A stretch of DNA of 64,000 nucleotides from Limnomonas spitsbergensis (taxonomy: Eukaryota > Chlorophyta > Chlorophyceae > Chlamydomonadales). Positions 1 to 10,800 of this stretch are shown one piece after another (the first letter of the stretch is position 1; each line of letters starts with the position of its first letter). The notes under the pieces are model-generated. The model made no database searches. It was not told the origin of the DNA and worked only from the letters and a program-made list of their open reading frames with translations. The stretch is from assembly GCA_037349105.1 (NCBI GenBank), contig JAYJMM010000114.1:1736001-1800000 (forward strand), written 5' to 3'. Made by a program: the position numbers and the translations under genes.

Positions 1-420
1 TATTCTATCTCAATCTCTCGAATCAGTAAATGTTCAGACGGAGAGGTATGTTTCAAACATAAGCCTGCTAGAGACCCACTGCGCCCAACAGCCCAAGTAG
101 TCAACTAAGTACGGTACGGTGCCAGTGTCTCATAAGCCCATCTGTTAGACCTGCATTCAAGAATATTTATATTGAGCACAATATAAGAGCTGACGGCCGG
201 CCTCTCTAGTCTTGGCCAACTACACGGTGGAGATAATCGGCAGTTAAATAACTGCCGTCGTCGCTGTACAAGCACGGCGGCAGACCGCCCTCGAGGGATT
301 GACCGCGTCCAATGCACCAGTTGAGCTGACGATCAGCTCGCTGCACCGACCACCGCATCCGAAAGCTAGTCGCTGCTGTCTTCGTCTAAGATATCTGCAC
401 GCAGCAGCCACTGCCTCGTC
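1..420. other. intergenic, no gene recognised
   Basis: I see no convincing exon, RNA gene or repeat here. The stretch immediately precedes the start codon I chose for the TPR methyltransferase at 421, so it should hold that gene's promoter and 5' leader. I cannot point to a TATA box or other element. Confidence 0.4.
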
Positions 421-3400
421 ATGAAGGCAGCAGTAGCCACGGCCGGGATCGGTCAGTCATCAGCACCCGGGAGTGCGGATGCCGGCGCCCTCTACGCGCA
501 GGTCTGCACCGAACCTCTCTGACTTGTTCAGCAACGCATCATGGAGCCTTTAGATTGTGTGAAGACCACGCATGCGTACGCATCTGCCTAACTGCTGATA
601 TCGCAACTGAAAAAGGCCGATCCGCCCCATGCAGCCCGTACTCCCTCCCTCACCCTATACTTATTTCCAAACCGGCAGGCTACAGCGCTACATGCCAATG
701 ACAGCAGTAAGCACGAGGCTGAGGCGCTGTACCGTGCTGTCCTGAAGCTGGACCCCAGGCATGCAGACGCGCTGCACATGCTCGGTGCGCTGCTGGTCCA
801 GCTGCATGGGGAGTCCAAGGTGTGTGTATGGAGAACACGAAGCAAACATTGAACATTGTTTGAGAAAAATGCTTCAGCACATTCCTTTCCTCTTTTTCCT
901 TCCTTTCCCCTCCCTTACCCCTACACTTCTCCCGCTTCCCCACATTCCCGCTTCCCCACTTCCCACATTCCCCGCTTTCCCATGGACCCCACTTTGTGTT
1001 TCCCTCATGCTCCCCTCCCCCGCTGCTCCACTCACGATCCTCTCTGCCACTGCTGTTGCTGCTGCTGTCAGTGCGAGGAGGCTCGGGCTCTGGTGCAGGC
1101 CGCCATCAACCTGCACCCCTCCTGCATCAAGTACCGCCAGAGCCTGGGTGTGGTATACAGCACGTGGGAGCGGAAGCCGGAGGCCGTGGAGGCGTTTGAG
1201 CGTGCCAATGAGAAAGATCCAATGAATATCCAGGTAGGAGCGCCCGCTGGCTTGTAGGAAACCTTGAAAGTGAACCCTAAACTCAAGGACAGATATAGGA
1301 CATGCTGCCGAAACTTCTCCCCATATCCCGCATCCCGCATCCTCCTCCCCTGTTCACCCCCGCTCCCGCTCCCCGCTCTCTGCTCCCCACTCCCCGCTTG
1401 CACTTCCCACTCTTGGGAAGTGTCTCTTTCCCACTCTTCTCCACTTTATCCCCCCCCACACCCCGCTATTTTGCTTAAACTTAACAAAGTGGGAGGCCAG
1501 CCGCCCAACCTTAGAAAACCTGAGACGCTCACACAAAAAAACAGCCCGGGTGCGCATGTGGCCCTCGTCGTCAGCTGAGAAAAGGCAAGAAGGAACAGGA
1601 AAGGCACACGATCAACAAGCACTCACACGGCCACAATGACTCTTATGTAAAAAAATAGGTTAAGGTATGAAAACATAGCTGCTACCCCGCCACGACACCC
1701 CTCTAGCTAGAGCACGCTATACCCCCAGGAGCCCTCCCACTCACAACTCCCTGATCCCCACTCCTCACTTCCCATTTGAACTTCCCCCTCTTTACCCCTC
1801 ACCACCACTCCCCACTCTCCACTTCCTCATCGCACTTCCCAGTAACCTCTCCCAGCTCACCACTCATCACTCGCCATACCAACTCCCCACTCCCCAAAAT
1901 CCCTGATCCCCACTTCTACTCCCTCCCGGCTCCCCAATCTCCACACTCCCGACGCCCTGCACCCTGCTCCCCATTCCCGCTCCCTCCCCACTGTTTAATT
2001 CCCGCTCCCTGCTCCTCGCTCGGGTCTCCCAGATCCTTGCCAGCCTAGGGCAGGCCCTGCGCGACGCTGGGCGCAACATGCGCGCCGCAGAGGTGTGGCG
2101 GTCCGTCAGCCAGCTGGATCCAAAGCACCCGTCGGCGCACTACCGCCGAGCCACCTGCCTGAAGTCAATCAAAGGGCGCAGCGATGAGGCCCTGGCGGAG
2201 CTCAGGTGCTTAGGGTTTAGAGCTAAGGCGTAGGGGGGGAGGATGGACACGGACAATGGGGAGGACGGTGGCGTGGGAAGGGGAGAAGAGGGGTTAAGGG
2301 GGTGTAGGCAGAGGGAGGGGGGAGGAGGCACTGGCTGGACTCAGGGATGAGGGGGGGGGGGGGGGGGGGGGGGGAGTGACATGGGGCAGGTGGACAGGGG
2401 GACTGTCAGGGCGATACTGGTCCCTTAGAGGGAGGTTATTTGTGTGGCCTAATGCACCGGGCTTAGCGGACATGGCTGCCTGCAGGGCAATATCTTCATT
2501 TAGGGCATACCGGTATACTACTCATGATCCAAACCCAGTGCACTTTTTCCTCATAATGATACTGAAATCACGCACTTCTTCTTCCAGGCAACGTGCAGGC
2601 AGCACCTGTGACTGTTCCAATTCTGGATCCCTGCAGTACCTGTGCTATTAATTACACCAGAAGCATTGCATTTACCCTCCTCAATGCAGGCAGCACCTGC
2701 GTCTGCTCCCATTCTGGACCCCTGCAATACCTGCGCTAATTTTAATGCCACGAACATTGCACTTACCCTCCTCATTGCAGGCAGCACCTGCGACTGTTCC
2801 CCGGCGACGAGAAGACCCGCTTCTGGATCGCAGCGATGACCGGCGACGCAGCCGCCATGCAAGCCATGCCCGCTGACCTCGTAGCCGGGCTGTTTGACCA
2901 GTATGCGCACCGCTTTGATGACCACCTCGTAACCGCGCTGCAGTACAGGACACCAAAGCTGCTCATGTGAGTTATCAGTTGTCACACAGCTGCAGTACAG
3001 GACACACAAGCTGCTCATGTGGAGTTGCTACTGCTCTTCTTCTTTTACAATGTTGTGTAGTATCGATGCATAAACACCATTCAAGCCTGCGCCGCCATTA
3101 CCTGTAGCCCCAGGCATCAGCCCCAGGCATAAATTACATGTCCATATTATGCGATAAAATGCCTTTATGTGGTCACACATCACAGGTCACACCCTATGAT
3201 ATCTGGGATTTGCCTGAAACCAATAGCGCCTACTTTTCCATTCGGTTGTCTGCATGGTTTGCAGGGAAGCCCTGTTGAGGACAGCCGAGGAGTGCAGCAG
3301 CAGTCAAGGAGAAGGAGCAGGGGGAAAGGCGGGCGGCGGCGGCGGGCGAGCAGGCAGCAGCGCGCAGCGGGCAGTGTGCGCAGCTGCTCGGTGGAGTCGC

Positions 3401-5188
3401 GCGGTGGACCTGGGATGTGGGACTGGCCTGATGGGGCCGCTGCTGAGGCCCCACGTGGCGTACCTGGAGGGCGCCGACCTCTCGCCACTCATGGTGGACA
3501 GGGCGAGAGAGAAGGGCTGTTATGACGGGTGAGTTAGGGGAGATGAGTGCATAGAGCTGATCCCGTCCTGCTGATCCTCACCCTGCTGATCCCGGTTCGC
3601 TGATCCCCAACCTGCTGATCCCCACCCTGCTTATCCCCACCCTGCTGATCCCCACCCTGCTGATCCCCACCCTGCTGACCCCCACCTTGCTGATCCCCAC
3701 CCTGCTGATCCCCACCCTGCTGATCCCCACCTTGCTGATCCCCACCTTGCTGATCCCCACCCTGCTGATCCCCACCCTGCTGATCCCGCCATGCTGATCC
3801 CCACCCGGTTGACCTCACCCCGCTGATTCCGTCGCGCTGATCCCGTCCCGCTGATCCCCACCCTGCTGATCCCGTCCCACTTTCCCGTACCGCTGATCCC
3901 CAGATTCCCCACCCTGCTGATCCCGTCCCACTTTCCCGTACCGCTGATCCCCAGATTCCCCACCCTGCTGATCCCGTCCCACTTTCCCGTACCGCTGATC
4001 CCCAGATTCCCCACCCTGCTGATCCCGTCCCACAGGCTGGCTGTGGCTGAGCTGGTAGCATACATCGACAGAGGCAGCGACAACGCTGGCCCGGGCGGCT
4101 GCAGTGGCTCGGGATGGCAGCAGCCATACGACCTGCTTGTGGCGGCCGACGTGTTCGTCTACATTGGGGACCTGGCTCCTGTCATGTGCAGCGCTGCAAA
4201 GCACTCGACGAAAGGGCGAGTGCCGCGGCCAGCGGGCGGGTGCTGCAGCCAGATGGTTGTTTTGTTCATTTCAGTGCGGTATCCATGACCTGATGGTATA
4301 AGAAAAATTAATTTGGATATTATTGACCTGGTTCTCTTTGGAATCTGTTGCAGGTTTCAGACATTTAACGCGTTAGACATCTACCTCTGTCATCATATCA
4401 TCATTTGTAGTCCTTGAGTGTCCAAATGCGGTAGGGATTGCAGCCAGGGAAATCACGTAAGGCCAAGCTCTCCATGTTATATCCTGTGCTCTGCTGCATT
4501 ACCCGCATTCCCCCACCCTCTCCATCAACCCCCTACACACACTTTCCCCACATCCCTTACAGGGCTCTGTTTGCATTCTCCTTCACAATCTCCCCCACAC
4601 ATCCCCCCCACACACATCCTTCCTACCTCCCCCCCCCACACGCATTTCCCTCCATCCCCTTACAGGGCACTGTTTGCCTTCCCCCCCACACATCCTTCCT
4701 ACCCCCCCACACACACGCATTTCCCTCCAACCCCTTACAGGGGTCTGTTTCTATTCTCCCACACATTCTCCCACACCCATCCCCCTCACCTACGCCTTTC
4801 CCTCCATCTCCTCACAGGGCACTGTTTGCATTCTCCCACACATTCACCCCCATACATCACCCCACCTACGCGTTTCCCTCCGAATCCATGCAGGGCTCTG
4901 TTTGCTTTCTCCTGCGAGTCCCTAGAGGACCGGCAGCCCCAGGGTGAGGCCTCTAGCAGCAGTACAGGCAGCAGTACAGACACCGTCAAGGAGAAGAATG
5001 CCGCCGGCGTCTTAACGGGCGGAGGGTATGCCATCACTCCCAGCGGGCGGTACGCTCACTCTAAGCAGTACTTGGAGAGCGTGGCGAGGCAGTGCGGATG
5101 GACTGTGCGGTTGTGTGTGGGGGAGGTGATCAGATGCAACGGGGGCGAACCCGTCCACGGCCACTTATGCGTGATGGAACTGAACTAA
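421..5188 (+). CDS. TPR-repeat SAM-dependent methyltransferase (COG4976 type)
   Basis: Exons read as 421-501, 679-819, 1072-1233, 2033-2205, 2781-2966, 3265-3528, 4036 to about 4249, and 4894-5188 (TAA stop). Phases agree through the seventh exon. Residues about 20-185 are tetratricopeptide repeats (for example AEALYRAVLKLDP and AVEAFERANEKDP). A class I methyltransferase domain follows, with the SAM-binding motif VDLGCGTGL near residue 296, then ADLSPLMVDRAREKG, YDLLVAADVFVYIGDL, ALFAFSCES and a GRYAHSKQYL tail. This order matches COG4976, 'predicted methyltransferase, contains TPR repeat'. The TPRs presumably bind a protein partner; the substrate is unknown. The link from exon 7 to exon 8 fails: the expected segment ALDERASAAASGRVLQPD lies in a different frame (about 4195-4249), and no GT donor gives the phase the last exon needs. 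Either the assembly has small indels or the gene is decaying. The start ATG at 421 is in phase with exon 2 and continues the first TPR. Confidence 0.8.
2351..2374. repeat. poly-G tract in intron 4
   Basis: An uninterrupted run of 24 G sits in the intron after the fourth methyltransferase exon. Such runs are prone to length error in sequencing. Confidence 0.9.
2594..2822 (+). repeat. three tandem copies of an acceptor plus exon start
   Basis: The true acceptor and exon 5 start (GCAGGCAGCACCTGCGACTG at 2777) occur twice more upstream, at 2594 and 2686, a period of about 92 bp. Each copy carries roughly 30-45 bases of exon-like sequence, including a TTCTGGA block that the exon also has. The upstream copies have diverged and would not read through. 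This looks like tandem duplication across the 3' splice site. Confidence 0.85.
2938..3021 (+). repeat. duplicated exon 3' end at a splice donor
   Basis: The end of the fifth methyltransferase exon (CTGCAGTACAGGACAC... CTGCTCATGTG, about 2938-2968) is repeated about 52 bp downstream, inside the intron, at about 2990-3021. The second copy has GTGGAG where the first has the donor GTGAGT, so the first copy is the better donor. Confidence 0.8.
3540..4035 (+). repeat. intron minisatellite, 15 bp and 51 bp units
   Basis: The intron between methyltransferase exons 6 and 7 is almost entirely repeats of CTGATCCCCACCCTG. From about 3865 it switches to a 51-bp higher-order unit containing CTGATCCCGTCCCACTTTCC, about three and a half copies. 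The last partial unit ends in CTGATCCCGTCCCACAG, which is the real acceptor of exon 7, so the array appears to have grown from the acceptor. Confidence 0.9.
4551..4925 (+). repeat. five tandem copies of the last exon's acceptor and start
   Basis: Versions of TTACAGGGCTCTGTTTGCAT occur with the AG near 4561, 4664, 4740, 4817 and 4893. The last is the real start of the final methyltransferase exon; the others lie in the preceding intron, embedded in C-rich tracts with CACAC and TTTCCCTCC. The period is about 77 bp for the last four. Confidence 0.85.
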
Positions 5189-5676
5189 GCTCACTGAAAC
5201 ATGGAGTGTGATCTCAACCAGGGAGTGTCAACTCCACAGGGGGTGTGAACTCTACAGGGAGTTTGAATTCCACAGGGGGGAAGGACCCCATTGAGAGCGT
5301 GTACCTCACAAACCAAGCGGCTGATATGCTTCAGCCTACTGGCACAGGGGTTCTATGGAGAGATTTTGTCCTGACATGCTTGCTTTCCTTCTTGCTGGAA
5401 CAGACATTTTGTTGTGCCACCTTGAGCATAGGTTGCTGCCCTGTGTGAACTTTTTCCAGCCTCTGATTTTCACTGTACTTTATATTCAAGTCAGCTTCAT
5501 TATGGCCTAATGCTGAGGGCTCCTGGTGCTGCTTTAACTTGCTGCTTGGGCCACTGGCTGTAGGCTTGCCAAGGTTCGGTCTCACTTTTTGCCCCGTTAT
5601 GGCTGCTAGGCGGCCTCTACATGGTGGTAAAAACAGACCAGGACGACGCTTCCGGCAGTTGCAGCATTTGAAGTAA

Positions 5677-5905
5677 ACATCTGAGCCTGCGATTTTACCT
5701 GTAAAAACAGCCCTCACTCACATTTGACGGGTACCTCTGAGCCTATGTTGTCACCTGTAAAAACAGGGGTACATTTGATGGGTACATCTGAGCCTGCGTT
5801 TGCACCTGTAAAAGCAGACCAGGGCAACGCATCCAGTAGTGGCAGCATGATGCAGTATGTGATGCGTACATTTTTGCCTGCGTTTTCACCTGTGAAGTTT
5901 TAGTG
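5677..5905. repeat. short tandem repeat, about 55-80 bp spacing
   Basis: Four diverged copies of a unit like ACATCTGAGCCTGCG followed by TTTTCACCTGTAAAAACAG occur near 5677, 5730, 5784 and 5867. They are not in a coding context. Confidence 0.7.
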
Positions 5906-6769
5906 ATGTTTTGACAGTCCAGCAGAGCATTATATTTGAATCTTTCATGCATGGGACGGGCGCGTAAGCCAGTACAAGCACTTGATATGCTAGGACAGCG
6001 AGCGAAAACCAATTACCCCCCTGGGCCCTCTAGGTACCTGAAAATATTTATGCAAGAGGCGGGTAGCACAAAAGGAAGAACACAGGTTTGATTGTATGAT
6101 GCTGGGCATGAGCGTTGGGGCATGGCTGCAAGGTCTGAATTTTCAATAGCACGTAACCTGGCAGTCGCGACTTTGTGTTGAGCACCCTGTAAACCTTGGC
6201 AACTTTTAACTTTTCCGTTGGCTGGCTGCCGCAGCAAATGCGTGATTTAATTCTGGAAAAGGGGTTGCGTATGTGTTGTAAGCAAAGGTTGCCCTAGGCC
6301 TTGCAAACTGGTAGAAGGGGCTGCCAAATGCTTTACAGCTATGAAGTTAACGCATCAAAAGAAGAAACTGGAATAACAACTGGAATAACTCGATGACGTT
6401 ACACCTCTGGGCCCTGCTCAAACAAGGCTTGGCCGCGTGGGCGCCTTGCTAAAGAGTTGAGAGGAAAGATGGAAAGAAACACAGAAGGGGACAGGACAAC
6501 AGAAAGGGGGGGGAAGTGGAGAGACAAACAAAAGGCTGGACAACACTAAATACAAAGGAAGTTCCAACCTTTGAAAAAGTCTACGCCTCAACGATATCTA
6601 CCACTTCGTCCACAAAGGCCAGGGCGTCCCACCCAAGCCTGCCCCGGTACAACTCTAAAAAGTCTCTAGCGCCGTTCGGAGGAACTGTCCATCCCTGCTC
6701 TCTAAGTTGATCCCAGAGATCTCTGGTTGATCCTGCACGCTGGGGCATTGAAAACTGGAATAATTACCA

Positions 6770-7195
6770 ATGTCTGTGGGACATGGGGTTCCAACACGGC
6801 GCACGGCACTTGAGCAGTACTTCCGCATGGTGATACACCTCCGGGGCGCACCTGCTGACGAATGGAAAGCTGTTGCGGTGTATGGCAACCCTAAGGAATG
6901 GGCGACCCGAGAACACAAGGCATTGAAGTTCAGTCAGACGCACGGTGCAGTCATACGTCGTGACAAAACTTTACCACGACGTGTGCACAATTGCACACCC
7001 ATCCAAAAGCCTATTTTGAAAGGGCCAGGCAGTGCCAAAGATAAGATCCAGGACATCAGATGTCAGTTTGCTTCTGTGCTCCTGTCATGTAGACGGTGTT
7101 TGCATACTGCGGTGAGGGCACATGTCCTTGCACTTTCTGATGCACTGCTGCCTCATGTACTGCAGCAGTTCTTGATAAGAGTGATAGGGGAGTGA
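6770..7195 (+). CDS. hypothetical open frame, 141 aa
   Basis: An ATG-started frame with a basic, partly helical-looking product and no domain I recognise. A cluster of TGATAGGGGAG repeats follows the stop. No splice partners or flanking coding exons are evident. It may be a small gene, a fragment of a mobile element or chance. I keep it only because it is the longest ATG frame in the interval. Confidence 0.2.
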   Translation: MSVGHGVPTRRTALEQYFRMVIHLRGAPADEWKAVAVYGNPKEWATREHKALKFSQTHGAVIRRDKTLPRRVHNCTPIQKPILKGPGSAKDKIQDIRCQFASVLLSCRRCLHTAVRAHVLALSDALLPHVLQQFLIRVIGE

Positions 7196-7883
7196 TAGGG
7201 GAGTGATAGGGGAGGTTAAGAAGGGGGTTTGAGGGAGATTGATATTCTTCAAAGAAATGGACGGGGGGGGCTATCTTGCATGTGAACCCAGAGGCTTGGG
7301 ACTAGTGGGCAGGGTGGGGAGGCTGGCTTAACAGTGAGGCTTCCAATGCTTCGTGTTGGACGGTCAGCATTGATGCGTAGACGATCTCAACCAGGGAAGA
7401 TTCTTCACGGTCAAGGGATCGAATCAGCCAACTGATCCTCTCACCTCAACCAGTTTAGGACCCCAGTTTCCAAGTTCCGGCCCCATGGATCACATAGGAT
7501 GTGGGCATGGCTGCACCTTGGATTGAGTTGCTGCGTTCCATGTTCCTGTTCCCTCACATAAGAGAGTGTTATGGATGCACCTTGATCTCGGCTGTGCATG
7601 GTAGCTGAAGTTGAGCTGGCTCTTCCCCTACGACCCTCACGCGACCGAGCGTTAAGCAGGGCCCAGCGGGTATGCACCATCCTGAACCAGGGAAGGCATT
7701 AGCTCGGGAGCTTCGTTTTGACAGGAACAGAAGTCTGAAAGAACCTCGGCGATACACTAATTCTTGCCCGTCGCGCATACAACGCCTGAGCTGCCCCCAG
7801 GAAATTTGCAGTACACCTTCAGGGTCTTTCGTTGCCCGATAGGCGAAAGTCCGGCATTCCTCCTGACAGCAAAAACGCAGCCA

Positions 7884-10800
7884 ATGCAGGCCAGCGCCAT
7901 TCGATTCCGTGCGATACGAGGATCCGGCTTCACTTTCTTATACCCCCAGCGCCACAGCTTCGCTCGAGTAGCTTCGCAACAGCCCCCCCTTTGGACGATG
8001 AATTGGCTGAAACGCGCCATGGGCGTGGGTTCAAGCGCAGCAGGTGCTGCTCCTACCGTCCAACAGGCAGCTGAGGTGGCTACGGAAGCCGTTGCTTGCT
8101 ACCCGGACGACGTGCCCTTCGAGGAGGGCCCATGCACGGCATGCGACAACCCATGCATGAGCCACAAGCAGGTGAGCCTCACATACAACCCGGGGGCTGC
8201 TGGAAATTATCGAACGCCAAGTTACCCTTTTCCTCATGGAATCATCCAAGGAGAATTATCTAATTTTTTGTTTGGTGTATGCATGGCATGTGACAGCCCA
8301 TGCGCGAGCCACAACCAGGCGTGCCTCACATGTGGTATGTATTAATTTGTGTGTGCGACAGGCCAAAATTGGGGGGTAGCCAGGTGTTCAACTTATGGCT
8401 GATGGTTACCAGACCTTCAGCGGCTTACGGCAAGTGGCCCAAGCATACAGTAATAGACGACACCAGGCCCCCTCCGCCACAAACAGTGGTGTAGCCAAAT
8501 TGTAGCTGAAGCTAAAAGAAACAGTGCCTCAGACACTAAACGGTACTGCTGAGCGTCCAAGGGGAACAGGACACTTCAGCGTCTTAATTATGCAAGGTGT
8601 CTGACAGAGCAAGAGCGGTCTGCAAGCAGGCAAGCCTGGCACCTCTGGTTATATTTATGTGCAGCGTAATGTTTTGGGGGCGACCAGGTGGCCAGTACTG
8701 GGCTGATGGGGACCTAACCTGGACCGACCGATGGTAAGTGGACCATGGCACTGATGGCAGCATGGCTGGCTGCATCCGGCCCCTCGCCGGTGGGCTGTGA
8801 CGTAGCTGAATTGTAACTAAAGCTTGTTTGAATCAACATTGCTTCACACACTCATAGTGGAGGGCTGGGTATCCTAGGGCAATAGGATGCTTCAGCATTG
8901 AATTGCATGCAGATGGTGTCGCATGGGGAGCATGCAGACTGTGACGCATGGGCCGGACAATGAGCGATCCGTGCGATCATGCATTTGCATGAAAATCAGC
9001 TGAGTTGTGACACGGTTTATGCATCCTCCGAAAAGTATGTTTATGAGTGGACGAGCAGTGCAAGAGTAGGAATGGAACACGAGTGCTCTCTGTGCTCTAT
9101 GCGTCTGCTGCAAGCCAGGGGGGGTGATTCCCGGTGGGTAGTGTCCAGGCTTGCACATCGCAAAAGAATGCAAGATACGGATAGCAGGAAAGAGATTGGC
9201 TGCTGCTGCTGCCAGCGTTTATTTTTGTGCGCTCCAGTCTGCCACCTTTGGCAGGCTGCCGGTCAGCCACCACAGGGGGCCGATGGGGACCAAACCTTGA
9301 CCGGACGGTGGCTGTCAGGCCAAGCATTCGGATTTGTGAGCACAAAGCCCCACAGTCATCAGGCTGCCATGTAGCTGCCATGTATTTGCCATACCCAAAT
9401 TAAAAAAGTTATTTGTCCCCCCCCATGGACACCCTACTACCTGAAGAACGCAGCGGGGTTCCCGTTGCTGGACAGCATGATCTGTTGCTGTTATTTAGCT
9501 AAAGCATCCAAAGAAGTTGGCAGTAAAGCTGCTACTCACAGATACCAGACTTCCAGCAGATCAACGCACCGCTGCTGGGGGGCTCGAAGGCAGACAAGAG
9601 GCACGTGCTGTTACAAAGCTGAATTGTAGATGGAATACCCAAAGAAATGAAGAGTAGATGTCGTGCTAAGAAAAAGCCCACAGATATCCAACTCCTTACA
9701 AATTTACCTTGAAGACCTGCTGCTGGGGTGTATGAAGGCGCAATAATGGCCCGTGCTGTCATGTAGCTGAATTGTGGCTGAAATACCCCCACCCCCCAAA
9801 TTGACTGTTGCCCACAGATACCCGATGACCTGAAAATTGATACGGAGCCCCTGCTGCTGGGGACTATGAAGGCGTTCTAGAGGCACGTGCTGTCATGTTG
9901 TCCTGTAGCTGGATTGTAGCTGAATTGTTAATGAAATAGCCCCACCCCAAATTTGACTGCTGCCCACAGATACCCGATTACCTGAAGATTGATACGGAGT
10001 CCCCGCTGCTAGGTAGCATGAAGGCGTACAAGAGGCACGTGCTGTTTCAGACCCCGGGCCGCGTGGCCACCAACTGGCCTCCGAAGCTGGAGGAGCAGGA
10101 GGGGAGCTTGGCTGCGGAGGTATGACGGGGGTGCATTAGCAGGGAGCAGCAAGATTGAAAATATCGCAAAAAATTTACCCAAACATAGCTTGCAAACTGT
10201 TTGTTTTGTAAGTTATGGTAAGGTTGCCGGTGCCGCACGTGAAGGTGCATTATTGTTGGTCGCCTGCTCTTGTTGCAGCGCCTGCGCGAATAGCCTAGTC
10301 GCTTTTATTTTTATTTGCATCATCTTGATCCCCGGGTCTCAACACACATTCCCCCTGTGGTCTTCTTCTCCTTTGTTTGTTTCTTTAAATGCTTTTTGTT
10401 TGCGTTGTATCTTTTGCAATAGGTAAGTGGGTGGTCAGAGCTGTTCTTGGTCCCCAACCAGGTAAACCCTAAAAAGGTTCAGTTTTTAAACAGTACAAAT
10501 TGATATCACTAGGTCCACAGCAGATCTTTGATCACTATAATATATAAAATTGAAGAATTAGGACCCACTGATAGCTCTGACACACCTTTCGTTACCTATC
10601 TACAGGATCCGGACATGTGGCCTGTCCCTCTTTTATGATTTTTCCCGTCAGTGAGCTGTGGGCATGACAGCGTCCCCTACCTCTCAAAACCCTCCACCCT
10701 CCACCCTGAACTGCACGCAGCTGAGCGCCGGAGCAAAATCTGCAGGCACTCGCCTGGGATACCGTGTGCTGGTGACGGCTGTGGACATCCCCGCGGCGCC

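Larger units (their letters stand above)
5189..7883. other. intergenic between two plus-strand genes
   Basis: No recognised gene. It holds a reverse-orientation copy of the dispersed repeat at about 5500-5640, a short tandem array at 5677-5905, a copy of a second dispersed motif at about 6400-6455 (also found at 13135-13185, just after the next gene), and one modest open frame at 6770-7195 listed separately. Confidence 0.5.

Noticed and set aside
3534..4127. 197-codon minus-strand frame with repeated GGDQQ
   Set aside because: It is a translation of the intron minisatellite; two other minus-strand frames over the same bases are also open because the 15-bp unit is a multiple of three. The true gene runs on the plus strand.
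6721..6745. TGGTTGATCCTGC, as at the 5' end of 18S rRNA
   Set aside because: The match is only about 14 bases and no rRNA sequence follows.
10422..10462. Small extra exon between exons 2 and 3 of the sucrase/ferredoxin-like gene
   Set aside because: Exons 2 and 3 already join in phase 0 with continuous family-like sequence, so no extra exon is needed.
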